A model generated the notes under the pieces. It made no database searches. It saw only the letters and a list, made by a program, of their open reading frames with translations, and was not told the origin of the DNA. From contig JAKCPI010005596.1 of the NCBI GenBank assembly GCA_023213315.1, positions 36,289 through 100,288 on the forward strand: a stretch of DNA of 64,000 nt, read 5' to 3'. Within the stretch, counting starts at the first letter, position 1; the number at the start of each line of letters is the position of its first letter. Both the position numbers and the translations under genes were made by a program. This DNA is from Euborellia annulipes. Lineage: Eukaryota; Arthropoda; Insecta; Dermaptera; Anisolabididae. Positions 21,483 through 35,442 of this stretch are shown here, piece by piece.

Positions 21483-24400
21483 CTGAAATAATAAATAAAG
21501 TAATTTTTAGTCATTTCAAAAATTAAAGAATCATTATTAAATAAATAATTGAAGAGTGAGAATTTTTTTTTAAATATCATTTGAACCTCAGAGTTCCAAA
21601 TATTATATTATAGTCAAATATATGATCTTATGTTATTACAAGAAAAGTACACATATCGATTATTCATCAATTATCTTAAAAAATAACCGATTATTAAAAA
21701 AAAAATCGATATTTTCGGGTAATATACGTTGAGGTGAGACTCGTATGCTAAAAAAAAGGTCAAATGATTTTCAAAAAAAGAAAATTTTACAAAAAAGGGT
21801 GGGGGGGGGGGGGGGGGAAATGTAAATTTTACAAAATAATTTTCGTTTATTTAAAAAAAAAAGTCAAATGATTTTCGTGAGAGGGAAAAATGGAAGTTTT
21901 ACCAGAGAAAAAATGCGTAATAGGGCCCATATATAAGATGCCTCTTTGAATGCATTCATTATAATGTTTGTGAAAGAAAACGCTCAATTTTCAGCGATTT
22001 TTCATTAAATATAAGGTAATATTTCCAAATATTTCGGAGATCTATTGGCTCTCCTTCAGTGGATTTCATCTCATTCACCATGTACCATCAAGAGAAAAAA
22101 TATTGAACAATATGGCGGCTACCTGGCATTTGAGCCTTATGGTAGGTAGCCGCCATATTATTTGATTAAAATTTAGCGGTTTCTCTCACTACGCGAGCAA
22201 ATGCATCAAATTTATTCTTGCTCACTGTTTTGAAATTTTCGCCTTCGGCGATCAATTGCAAAATTTTTTAAGTTTCAAATTTCCCTCTCCCACTCCACTT
22301 CCTGTAACTCTAGCCAATCAGCGAGAGAACAGGAACATACACACAGGGTCAGGAAGTCAGCGGCTAGCGCTTCTTATATAGTATTGATAATGATAATAGG
22401 CAAAAGCAAGCACCGAAATTTCAACGAAAATCACTGACGCTTGGTGATGCGAGTGGTATAAAGGTATAGCAGCTTCGACTAGGGTAACTCGTGGTCGTCA
22501 TCCACGTACTCACTATAAGTGAGCCCCTGAGTTAGAATCCATCACTTGTAAACTGCTTGCTTAGCTTAGCTTAGGCGGAACATTTTTGGGCCGACGAGAT
22601 TCATCACACTTTTACAAAATATATTTATTTTATAAAGGCTGAGCAATATTTCAAATACTGGAATTTCGTATTTCAAAGTTCTAAAATATCGACGCTCTCA
22701 GTAGAATAGTGCCTAACTCCACTTTTTTTTTCGAAATTTGTTGAAAAATATCATTCTCCTTATGCCCTGAACTGGGTAAGAGCGTATTTCAAAATTTTCA
22801 GTTCGAAAAGATGCCGCACGAAAAGTGTTTAGCATTGGCTCTAACAGAGACAATGAAATGTTTTTTGGCTCTCCTGAAAAATAAACAAAAATGGAGTTAG
22901 GCACTTTGCTAATTAGAACGTCGATATATATTTTGTATTTTAAATATTAATACTTTTTTAAAAGTATTTATATTTAAAATATTTAGATCAGAGTATTTTT
23001 TCCGAGTCAATATTTCAACTTTCTTTTTTTAAATTTTGTAGAACGTAATATCCAATTTAACAGACATTATTATAGTCAGTGTCATATGCATCTGTAAATA
23101 TGTGAAATTGTCCCAAGAATTTAGTGGCGACAGGCTATCTGCCATAGTATTTTAAATACTTAAAAAAAACGGTATTTTGTATTTCAAATAGTTAGTATTT
23201 TATCCTGCCCTATCATAATAATAATAACCCATTATGTTTCAATTTTTCACCCAAAAAAAATGCCTATAGATGGTCTAAATCTAGTATGTGGATATATACT
23301 CGTAATTTGCGGCCCGCGGAATTATGATGCTTTTCCAAAGTGGACCGCAAGATCATTTGGGTTGGCTACCCTTGGCTTAGACTATAATATTGAAATAGGC
23401 ATTTAAATTCACATTTTTTGTTCTGATAGCATCAGAAACTTTGCCGAGAAATATTGAAATAAATTGACCTGAAAAAATACAGCCTTTTTATTTCCGTAAT
23501 TGTCTTCCTCCAAATTTTGATAGATCTTGAATAATTTATGAATTTACTAATGATAAGATTCAATTTCAAAAAAGATTATTGGTATCCCAGTTAGCACAGT
23601 GTTATGTACGTACATAAGACGCACAATTCGTCTTATGTACGTACATAAGACGTACTGTGCTATCTGGGATGATTTCAAATCTTAAACTGAAATGTAAAAT
23701 ATAAATTAATTTTTTTATGACAACAGATTCTGTTACAACTCTGCGTCTATTTTCTTTTAATATTTTATCTATTTATCTCTTGTTTGCAGACCACACCTAT
23801 TGCAAAACATAAGTAAATGAGTGAGGGGATGTACAATTGACAAATATGACTAGAATGGCAACCAGGAAAGAAATCAGACAAAAATTTAATCAATCTTTAT
23901 CCAATTTTTTAATTTCGATTGCCGACGTTTCGGACGCAATTCGCGCCCTTCCTCAGGACAATCGGTAGTCAATAAAATACAGTTTGTCTGATTTCTTTCC
24001 TGGCTGCCATTCTAGTCTAATTTGTATTAGTAATTGACATGCAAAGTTTGAAAAGAATTATTTAAATATAAATCGTTAATCACCAGCTTATTTAAAAAAG
24101 AACCAAGTAGAAACAAACATTCAAGTTACTTCTCCTTCTTCTATTTACAAAAATAAATAAATAACTTTAGGTAATAAAGCAGAAATATTCTCTCTATAAA
24201 GAAGCACACACATTCAAACAAAGACAACGAAAATAGGATTTTTTTAAACAAGGGAATGGAAAAAAAGAGTTATTAACTTAAGGATCTGATTTTTTTTTGG
24301 TTTGGATTAAAATTCACAAGACAAGAAGAATTTAGGATTTGGATTGAGATCCAAATTCTCTCTTAAAATTCTAAATCCTTTTTCAAAGGCATCTATTTAG

Positions 24401-27400
24401 TTCTGGGTGACAGTATCTCTGCTTCCAAAAAAAAAAAATTAAATTTCTAATTCGACAAATAAATCTAAACTAAATATTGTACCGTTTTTTGTATTTAAAA
24501 AAAAAAGTTAGAAACCAATTCCATGTTAATAAAAAAAAAAGTTCAAAAGAGGTAATGCCATTAGTAGGATTGACATTTGCAAATGTCAGGTCCCCAGGGA
24601 ATTCATTTGAGGCCTTGTAAAATATTTCCCATTTTATTATTATAAAAAAAATAATAGAATAAGAACTAATCCTCTCCAGGGTTCCAATCGATTGGATTTA
24701 TATTCTCCGTAACAAAACGAATTATGGCATTTAGCCAAAAGTAGAAAAAGCAGGGATTTACTTAATTAAAGGCGCTCATTATAACTAATATTAAAATTAT
24801 TTTAGAATTACTTTGAGAGTAATCTAAATTTTTTGAATTTTTCGCATCCGTTGTATTAATGATTTGTATAAAAAATATACTAAAGTTTTTTAATGTAATT
24901 TAATATTTAAATATCAATAAGATTTTTTCTTGGACGTACTCATGATTGACAAATTATAATTACCAATCATAACATACTGGTGAGTCAGTTTATAAGTAAA
25001 TATACTTGTCGATAATTATTTATTCCAAAAAAATGAAGACTAGGGTCTTTCAGACGCATGGGCAGAGTGAATAAACTCTGATGTTTATATTGAATTTACG
25101 TTAGTTTACTTCCTAATATCAATTTTGTTTCTTCTTTCTCGTCCATTGTATTTTTAAAATAGGTATTCAGATAATATCGATGCGTGGAATGAAGTCTGAC
25201 AAGGAAAATAATAAAAAACAAATTTATTCTGTCGACGTTTGAACGCCCGTCGCGCTCTTCCTCGGGACAGTCTAAGTGTCAAATGTTACAGATGGTAGTG
25301 ACTAGATCAGTGGTTCCCAACCAGTGTGCCACGAGATATTTTAGGTAAAAAAAAAGTCGGAAAAAATAAAGTTTTGCTAAAAAAAAGGCAAACGATTTAA
25401 ACGAATTGAGCCGGAAGCTGCAAAAATTTCGTTCCCCTAAAAAAAAAAGGTAAAATGATTTTCACAGAAGTGGAAAAAAAAAATTTCAGGTGTAATGTTA
25501 TTCCCAACGCACCTTTGGGGTGCCGTGGACTTCAAAAGGTTTGAAAAAACACTGGACTAGATAATCGGTTGACATCATTAAACAATTTTAACAAACAGTA
25601 ACAATGTATTTGGTGAAATGAATTGATAATGATCTTAATATCATACACGGCATGTTTTTAACAGTAAGGTCATTGTACAGTGAGGAACAATATTAAATCC
25701 CTCCCATGCGTTTTCTACTTGTGATTATTTCATTGTTTTTAAAAAATATATATATATTTTTTTAGAGGAAACTTTCATTGTTCAAACTTAGAAAATTTCC
25801 AATAAAGATTTTCATTTTCTTTTATAAAAACAATGAAATAATTACAAGTAGAAAACGCATGAGTGGGACTTAATATTGACCCTCACTGTACAAGTAACCT
25901 TACTATTAAACACATGCCGTATATGATATTAAGATCATTATTAATTCATTTCACCAATTACTTTCTTTAATGTTTGTTAAAATTGTGTAATGATGTCAAC
26001 CGACTATCTAGTCACTATCATCTGTAAAATTTGACACTTAGACTGTCCTGAGGAAGAGCGCGACGGGCGCTCGAAACTTTGACAGAATAAATTTGTTTTT
26101 TATTTTCCTTGGCTGACTCCATTCCACGCATCTATATTTAATACTCACAGCCAGTATAATAATTAAGTATTCAGATATTTCCAGTTAGGTATTCAGATAT
26201 TTCCAGACTTATTAGGTCTCATTTTCATTAAATTTTTCTCTTTCTTGGTTGTTTTTTAGTTAATTGCCTTTTTGTCATAAAATAAGGATTGGAGGTAATT
26301 TAAAGGAGAGTTGGAATGTTGTCTTCTACAAACGAAATTAAAAACAAAAACTGATTAGAATTTAATTTATAAATAAAACATTCAAACTAGTGTAGGTATT
26401 AATTTTTATTTGTATCTACTCAATGTTAGTATGCGATTCAATTATCAGAAGACTATGAAAGAATAGAAGAAGAAGAAGACTAGAAGGAGTAGTCGAAGGA
26501 GGATAGAGAATCCTGAGAATCAAGACTGCATGCTGCTGGTGGTAAAGGTGTTGGTCCAGCTGAGATGCTGCTCGGTCCACTCAAGCTGTCCTCGTTCGTC
26601 CACCTAAGAGTAAGCGACGGCGCCGATGCGCCCTGCTCAGGCACATCGGCACAACCTCTCTCAAGAACATCACTCACTCTCTTGCCAAATGTTACAAAAA
26701 TAAATTTTATTTTGAAAAACCGATTGGATATAAAAAAGCGCAAGGAAATATAATGAAGATTCTTCTTTTTATCTATTTTTTAAGCATATTGTAGCTTATA
26801 CTGTAAAATCGAAAGAAGATTTATTTTTTTGAAACTTAATTGGTCGGCCATTACGCGTGCAGCTCACTTTCAAGGGATGTAAATAATTATCATATTATAT
26901 TATTATTATCACAATATTCAAATAGTTTTATAAAAAAAAACCAAGCAGTTTCATTTACTGTGGTGCAAAAAAGTGGAACACTTTGTCTTCTTGAAGACCC
27001 TCTTCTAATGTACCTTAATGAGACTCTAATTTAAGAAACATTTAATATGAAATATCTTATACATTTCTGAGTAAATTTAACACAAATACAAATCATTTTA
27101 ATCAATTTAATACAATAAAATAAAAAAAGAAAAAATTATTTAAACTGCAGAATAATATGTCGATTTTTAATTTGAGGGACAAATCAACATAATCTCGTAT
27201 GTTTTGTTGGATATTAATTAAAAATTTTGTTTTTATAAGAATTTCCAATAAAATAGAGAAAAACTGAAATGGAAAAATTATTTTAAAATTTTAGAAATTT
27301 GGCGTTAATAAAAAAAATTTCGTGTCTTTGTTTTATTTCAATTGAAATTATTTATTAAAATGATATGGATTTGTGTTAAATTTATTTAGAAATGTATAAG

Positions 27401-30400
27401 ATATTTCCATATTAAATGTTTAATAAATTACAGTATCATTTAGATAGATTAGAACAGTTCTTTATAAGAGACAAAGTGTTCTACTTTTTTTGCACCTCAG
27501 TGTATATAAAAATTTACGAATATATTCAATGTTAATTTGAAAGGTATACAAGGAAGGAAGCAGGAGCAGCCAAAAATTAAAGCCTCCGATTTTATTACAA
27601 TTAATGAGACGTTTCGAGAAAACTTTATTTTCTCATCATTAGTCTTTCAAATTGTATCTGTCCAGGAGTTGCTAAAAGGGCACAATACTTTTATTATGTA
27701 TGTATTATATTGAGAATCTCACTGAACAAGTCAATGAATAACTCGACATATTTGTTGTTTGTCGACATATACAGTATATATATCTAAATATTTGTATATA
27801 TGACATTGCTAGGCTTTTTTTTATAAAATTAAAAGAAAGTTGTTAAAAAAATATATATACACCTCTACGTCTGCTTTAAAATGATCAACGGCGGTGCTTT
27901 ATTTATTTATTTTTTTTGGCCATTCATTTCTATCTAGTTTAATATACCAGAATAACTCGAACCAATCCGACCAAACAAAATAATAAAAAATTTTATTTCT
28001 AAATCGGTTTTTCATAAAAAGAGAAAGAATTTGAAAGAATATGATATGTAAAAATAAGTAGAAAAAAAAAAGGAAATGTTAATTAAAAAATAAAAAAAAA
28101 AAAAATTACTAAGAATAAGGATAGGAGAAGGAAGTTAATTTATTAAAATTAAAATAACAATTATAAAGTGAAAAAAGAAAATAAAAAAAAAAAACCCGAA
28201 AAATAAAGAGTTGAAAACAATTTAAAAAAAAATTCTCTATAATTTTTTTTTTATAAAAAAAAATCAATATAGAGTATTTTTTTAATTTGTTTTCATTCTC
28301 TTTGTTAAACATTCAAACCATTTGTTAAATTAGATGGCATTACAAGAACATGGAAAAAATGCGGCGAGAGGATACTGACTCCTTGGAATTAGCTTCGAGA
28401 CTGCGTCGTCGGAGATCCTCGAGGGTCACGTTGTTGGCCTGTTCCCAGAGAAGTCGTTCCTTTTCATAAGCACGTCGCTTCTCTTCTAATTCTTTCACTT
28501 GAGCCTCGAGCGCCTTTCGCATCGCCTCGTGGCGTCGTTGGAGCTGGACATATTTAAATTCAATAGTAAGGAATGGAGATATCAATTAAATAACGATATT
28601 TTTATACTAAATTCCGCAAGTTTTTGGTCAAAATCAATCAATCAGGTAATTTTTAAATTGAGTATAATCGATTAAAGATTGTTAGTATGTAAATTTTGCT
28701 TTTACTCTTTGTGTAATCCAAAGGATTCCGTTGGCACTAGTTGAAACATTCTTAAATTTAATTATGTTATCATCTAATTATAAATAAATAACACAGGTCA
28801 ACAAATTTTTTTTTTTTTTTGATTCTCTTCTAATGCTGGAATTCTGATTCTAGACGCCGAAAATCACTTAAATTTCCATTTTTTCTTTTAAAGTTTGCTT
28901 GAGGGGGTGTTTTTGCATCCCCCTGAAAGAAACGGAAATTTCATATGCAGAAGCCAGACCCAAAAATCGTGTTAACACGAGGTAAAGTTTCAAAAAGATT
29001 TTATCTCTCTTTTGCAGTTTTTGTCTGTACAGTCGGCTCCACAAGTGCTCGAGAGTAGAGCCTTGAACTTAGGCAACAGAAATGCTTAGCTGGTGGAAGT
29101 GTTGTTTTAATTCATATGCTGATTCAGTCGAGATTTTTATCAAATTAAATTGACTTTGCTGTGTTGTTTGAATTCCTTTCTGTTGCATAAAAAAATGATT
29201 TATTTATTTTAAAAATATTGGTTCGGTTGACTAAGCTGAAGACTCCAATCTCAAGCAAATCAGACACTTGTGGCTCCGGCAGTATTTATTATTTTCAATA
29301 AAGAAAGTTTTTTTATAGGGGATTAATAATTATCTAGGGCAGATGGATTTCACATTTGCTTGCTTTTGCTGGCAAGGGTAAAAAATTAAAAAAAATGTTC
29401 CTAAAAAAGCGAAATTCTCCTCATATACTGGGTTAACGATTCGGTTATTATTGCTGACAAGGGAGGGTCAAAAACAGCCAAAAATTTGCTTACATATTAG
29501 TTGAATTTATATTATAAGCCACCTTTGAATCTCTTAAATGTACCGTGAATTTATTTTAATTTAGAGATTATATTTATTTTAATTTAGAAGAAAGAATGGG
29601 TTGTCTATTTTTTATCTAAATTTAATAATTATTCTTTTTGATTGTGGCTATGGATTTTTAATAAAGGTGTGTAGAGGCAGAGTTAGTCAAGATGGAGTAT
29701 AATAAATGCACGGAGAGTTTTCGGCTATTTGGTAAAAGATTCTTGGCTGCCTCTGCCTTTATACATCCATTATACGAATTTTAATCAATTTAAGAATGTA
29801 TATTTTATTAAAAAAAAAGTAATAATAATTACTTTTTTTAGTATAACCAAGTGGGGTAAAAATCTATTTTGGCCTCGACAGTCATTTCATACATCTGGTA
29901 TAAATTTTTATGCGAAAAGTTTGACAAACTTTTAAACAGACCACGGATCTAATTCAATTTATTTTTATATGCTCGTTGAGAGAAAAATATTCTCAATAAT
30001 AAATTCTCTTTTTCACGAATTGAATGAATTTTTCCTCTCTATTCTTTATTTAATGAATATATGAATCCTGAAGAAACGAAAGATTAAATAAAAAAAAAAA
30101 TCAAAAAGTTTGCGCTTTTTTCTCTTCTTTTTCGCTAATAAATTACAAATTAAATCGAGATTTATGAAAGTATATATAAATAAAAATATAATTCATTTGA
30201 CTATGAATTATTTCATATAATTATTAAAAAAAGTTTTAAATATCCAACACCATAATAAAAACCAAGTACCAATACCAAAGTAAGATAAAATAAAAAAAAC
30301 AATTTAAACTCACATCGGCTTCGCTGTCTTTTAATTTTTGTTTCTTCTCCCTGACTTTCATCTCGAACACTTGTTCCATTTCAGATTCCATTTTCTTCAT

Positions 30401-33400
30401 TTTAGCTTCGTGGTCCCGTTTCTCCTCCTCCATTTGTGCGAGCGGATTCCTACTCAGAATAGTAAACAAGTTTAAAAGAATTATAGAATAGAATGAAATA
30501 AAAGAAAGGAAAAGATTTAAAGTGTGTGCAGAGAATAGAATTGAGAGTTAGTTAAAGGTGAACATTTAGAGAAGAATAATCTAGCAGGAAAGGAAGGAAT
30601 TTAATTATAATTTAAAATGATAGATTACAAAATTTAATTTAAGAATTTGCTCTTTTTAAGTATATGTAATTTTGAGATTTCTATTTATTTTATGTATGGT
30701 ATGAATTTAAATGAAGTCAATTTTAAAACAAAGAAAGGGAGATGAGAAAAAAAATTTATTTAAATTAGATATATTATTAAAAAGAGTAAGAGGGTATATC
30801 TTTATGAGACTAATATTATGCAAATTTTAAAGATTTAAAATATTATGTTAAACAAAATGAAATATTAAGGGAATTGAATAAAGAGAGATGGACCGTTTTT
30901 TCCGGGTTTTGCGTTTTTTAGGGCGATTTTAATCTCACCACGCATGCAGTAATAGAAACTGAATTGCATAGGAGAACTAAAAGCTCAAAAAACGGCAAAA
31001 TGTGCATTCAAATTCCGTGTCATTTATTATATTTTTTATATAAATTTTATTTTTTTAAACTCGGAATATGAGTTTTAAGGAATTGGAAAGGAGATAATAG
31101 AAGAAAAATTGAAAAACACTTTTGCAGTAGCATAAAAATAGAGGCGTAGCTAAGACAATAATATTAATTTTAAACTGGTAACCGTTGGCTTTAATTGAAA
31201 CATTATGCTTTAATAGGAGAATTAAATCCAAGTTTTTTGTTTCAATAATTTAATTATATAACACTTTATACGCATTTCGACACAAGTGTCATCATCAGAA
31301 GTGAGTTACATACTGATGTATATATCACTTCTGATGATGACACGAGGCGTATAAAGTGTTAAATAAATAAATTATTGAATTATTATTGTGTTATCTGACT
31401 TGAATTTAATTCTCCTATTTAAACAATAATAATAATAATGAAGACAGAGAGCGAAAAGGCAAAATAATGTTATTTATTATGAGAATTTTAAAATCCCTTT
31501 AGCTACGTCACTGTTGAAAAATATGAACGTAATTTTTAGTTGTTTTTTTTTTTAATGAGATTAGAATAAATAATATATTTGTTAAGATCTATCATCTGTT
31601 CATTTAGAAATAAATAAATAATAATTTGGTAAATTAATTAGTGTTTAATAATTAGCTTCGGCAGGGGCATATTTAAGGGGGGGGGGGGGGGGGCCCCCCC
31701 CCCCCCCACTCCCCCAAATAAATATATATAAAAAAAAAAAACACACACCACACCAAAAAATTTTTCCGAGAAGGGAAACTTGTTTTAAAAAAAAAAAAAA
31801 ACCCAAAAAAAAAATTTAAAAAAAAAATTTTAAAAAAAAAAATTTAAAAAATTCAATGGCCTGGGGAGATAGTAACAAGTGGGCCTGGCTGAGAATGAAA
31901 AGATTGGCGTTTTATTAAAAAAAAAAACAAAATTATGTCAGCCTTAGCACGGGCAAATCAGAGAGATCCTGAGTGATTCGTCTAACAGGGTTTTTAACAT
32001 TTTGATATCGCAAATCCCTCTAACCCAAAACCCCCATAAATTTATGGGACCTAGGGTGGTTAAAAAAATAATTTTTGCTTCATATATTTTATTATTTTTA
32101 TTCATTAAATTCTCAACTCTTCGTTGCTCTGCGACTAAGAACCTCTGATTTACAAATTTTTTTTTTAAAATAAATTTTGCTTTGGGGTTTGAATTTTAAA
32201 GGAATCTACACTTCGATATTGATGTTTGCAAGCAGAAAAAGAACAGGAGGATGGGCCTTAAGTATATTAAAGGATTTACAAAAAGGAGCAAAGCCCAATC
32301 ATTAGGCTGAATTCATTTTTGGTTTATTTTAAATTCTGGTCAAAAAACCTACTAGGTAGGCATGCATCTAACAATGTTATACTTCTAAATTTAATCCGAA
32401 GAAATAATAAGAATGAATGAAATATTTTTGCCGATTATAGGCAGGGACGTATATATGATTTTTTTGTCGGGAAGTGGAGGGAGGGATGAGTTCATTTAAA
32501 GTTCCCACCTGTCCATATAAATATTAAAAAAACAAGACCTGAGGCCCAAAGGTCCTCCCTAGGGCGGAAGAATATTTTTTATGTACGATTTCTTTATAAA
32601 TTTTAAAAATTTCGGGGGGGAGGGGGGGTCGGGTGTCTCTTTTTAAGATAACATTGCCGTTTTCGAATTAATCTCTAAATCTACTATAGAGTGAACAACT
32701 TGCAAATTTATTAATTTTTAAGAAAATATTTTGCACGCTTGCTCTGCTCTAAAGATCTAGAATTTGATTCAAAAAATAGTGTAAAATATAGAAACTCAGG
32801 AATACACGCTTTTGTTTCTAAATAATAGTTTCTAAGGATACACTTTTAAAAAATAATAAAATGCAAAGGGAATCAATTTTAAGCCAAAGACCAAAAATAA
32901 ATATCTAACAAAAACCAAAGTTGAAATTTCTAAATGAACAGATAATTTAAAAATGTTTTTGTAAGAACTTTTGAGTATTTTTATATTGGGAGAAGTGTGT
33001 TGTTTAATGTTGTTTTTTTTTCTGTTGTTAAGGTAAGAAATTGAAAGCTAAGCGGAAAGATAGAGAGTGTCTATGGTGGTGAGGCCATGGCACACAAAAA
33101 TGGTCTTAAAAATGATTCTGTTTACGAGAAAGGACTTACCAAACGGTCATGAAACTGTTAATGACTCCTTGCGGGCATAAACTGAACAAGGGCAAGGTAT
33201 TAGAAAGGGCTCTTAGGCCATTTTTGCATGCACATGCCTACGACGCTCTCTAAATAGCGCTAACACAAACACACGAGCGAAAAATTGAAGCCAAAAAACA
33301 TAATATATATATAAATATAAATAAAAAAAAAATTAATAATTAAACACAATTAAATTTTGAATTTTCTAAATAATTATTTTTTTTATAAATAACTACAATT

Positions 33401-35411
33401 AGAATTGAGAATTGAATTTGGTAGAGAGTGTTTGAATGTTTTTTGTTGATGTCGGGTGAAATTGTAGATATGGGAGCGTTTGTATTAGTTAGTATATTTT
33501 TATAATTTTTATTTTAATTAAGAAAATAAATAAACTCACTTGTTACTGATTCGTGTGGGTTTTCCATCTGAACCTAAACCGGCGAGTTTTCGGCACCGGA
33601 AATTCTCGTAGTGGACGTTATTAGTGACATCTTTCAAGTCTTGCAGATGAGTCCGTATTAGCATATTGCGAAGTGCAATAAAATCACAATGCTCGAGATT
33701 TTCCACTGAAAAATAAATTAAATAATAAATTAAATTTTCAAATAATAAGAGAAGTATTAGTCAACTATAATTAGTGGATTATTTCTTTTGAAGCAAGATT
33801 TATAAAAGATAATACTTATTTTAAATATGGTTTAACGCGAGATAATATAAACAAATTAACATTGAACTTTGTTTAAACTATCCGTTTATCCTAAGCATTC
33901 AATGTTAAAACCATCACTTTAACGATGAAGTTAGCTTATACAGTGTTATGCAAAGAAATTTGAAATAATTAGGAAAAAAATATAAATTAATGGCAGGGAG
34001 GATTGCAGCCAAGCAGGGGAGTCTCTCTCGAATAAAATTTCAATAAAAGAAAATGTTTGGCCTTTAATTAGATAAGGCCATCTTCAGTTCTTATGAGAAT
34101 ATTGGAAAACTCAATGAATACACCATCGAGATGGAGATAGAGTCGTTATATAAAAACATATACAAAATTAATAAAATATGTATATAGATGTAGAATTAGT
34201 AAAAGAATTAGATTTTCGGTTTAACTGTGGTTTATTTGTAAAAATTACAACGTTTCGGCCACTCATTCTGTGGCCTTCTTCAGGTACAATTCAGCCAAGA
34301 TTACAAAGGTTGTTACATCTGTGACCACAGTTAAACCGAAAATCTAATTCTTTTACTAATGATAACAACTGTGAAAGCCTAAACTCCAAAAAATAGATGT
34401 AGAATGCTCATTAGTATATATGGCCAAGTCTCAAATCTATAGATTTATTTAAATTTATATGTATAATTTTGTATATGTTTTTATATAACAAATCTATCTG
34501 CAACTCAAAGGTTATTCATTGAGTTTGCCAATATTCCCATAAGAAGTGAAGATGGCCTTATCTAATTAAAGCCGAAACGTTTTCTTTTATTGAGATTTTC
34601 ATTCGATAGAGACTCTCCTGCCTGGCTGCAATCCTCTCTTCCATTAATCAATCGTTGGCCAACCACTTCTCACATCAACATTGTTGAAACTTGTATAATT
34701 TCAAACATGAAAAAAATAGACAGTCCTTGACTGAAGTAATTTTTAAAAAGGGTTGAAAAGACAGACAGACAGACATGTTATGACAGATATGTTACGATAA
34801 CCACTTTTTTGGATTCAGGGGACCTCAAAACGTGTATATCCAACAAAATCTCGAAATCAAATTTTTGACATGAAACCCAATACTTTCTCTATATATTTAT
34901 ATTACATATATACATAGGTAAGAGAAAGTAAGAAGTGTGAGTGTTAAAAAAAAAAATGGACAAAAATAAAAATTTTATTTAATTTCTTGACTGGCAGGCA
35001 AGACATCCTTCAGATAATAATCTCTGATACTTAATACTTCAATTTGTGATATATTTTTTTAATTTGTCAGAAATTTACAAGATAATATCAAAGTAGTCTA
35101 TATCCTCTTTAAGAACACTTGCAAACAGAGAGTGCTTTGAAAAACAAGCGGTTACTTTGATCTATCCATTTCCAACGTGAAATTGGATATAGGAAAACGG
35201 AGAGGAAGGAATTTATTACCTTCGGCGATACCCCAAGGGTATCTACGTCCACGAACTTTCTTCCCGTCGACTTCGATGACGGTGTTTGAGCCGACGACGG
35301 CGAATGGCACTCGGTCTCTTAACGCTCGTTGTGTTTTGCCCTCTTCGTCGTTCTCGTCCGGGTCAGGAAACTCGTAGATGTTGATTTTGTGCTGAGATAT
35401 TTCGTTTAAAA

Positions 35412-35442
<31 letters not shown>

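Larger units (their letters stand above)
25170..26140. mobile_element. Fold-back ribozyme element with two nested insertions
   Basis: Arms share GATGCGTGGAATG, AAAACAAATTTATTCTGTC and GTGTCAAAT... in opposite orientation, with a hammerhead or relic in each arm. The loop side arms include TCATACACGGCATGTTTTTA and complement. A hAT MITE (25308-25554) and a mariner MITE (25678-25888) landed inside later. Confidence 0.7.
26160..28339. other. Septin intron; little recognisable
   Basis: Apart from the candidate alternative exon (26480-26678) and ribozyme relic (27605-27652), this is AT-rich DNA with A/T homopolymers. No gene supported. Confidence 0.4.
31212..31418. mobile_element. Fold-back insertion with a hammerhead pair
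   Basis: Arms AATAGGAGAATTAAAT and its complement enclose two hammerhead units facing each other: an intact one on the minus strand and a truncated one on the plus strand. Lies in the intron between septin exons F and G. Confidence 0.65.
33986..34648. mobile_element. Fold-back ribozyme element (outer)
   Basis: Arms ATTAATGG...GAGGATTGCAGCC with complement, plus GAGTCTCTCTCGAAT and TCATTGAGTTT..., reach about 150 bp each. Both arms contain a degraded hammerhead (34046-34107 minus; 34529-34597 plus). It hosts the inner element at 34196-34392. Confidence 0.7.

Noticed and set aside
28340..28379. Continuation of septin exon H to a stop at 28340 as the normal C-terminus
   Set aside because: The last 12 residues are unlike any septin tail, and splicing at GTCAGT to 21482 restores the family ending in phase.
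35177..35377. Plus-strand open frame of 66 residues
   Set aside because: Shadow of septin exon E.
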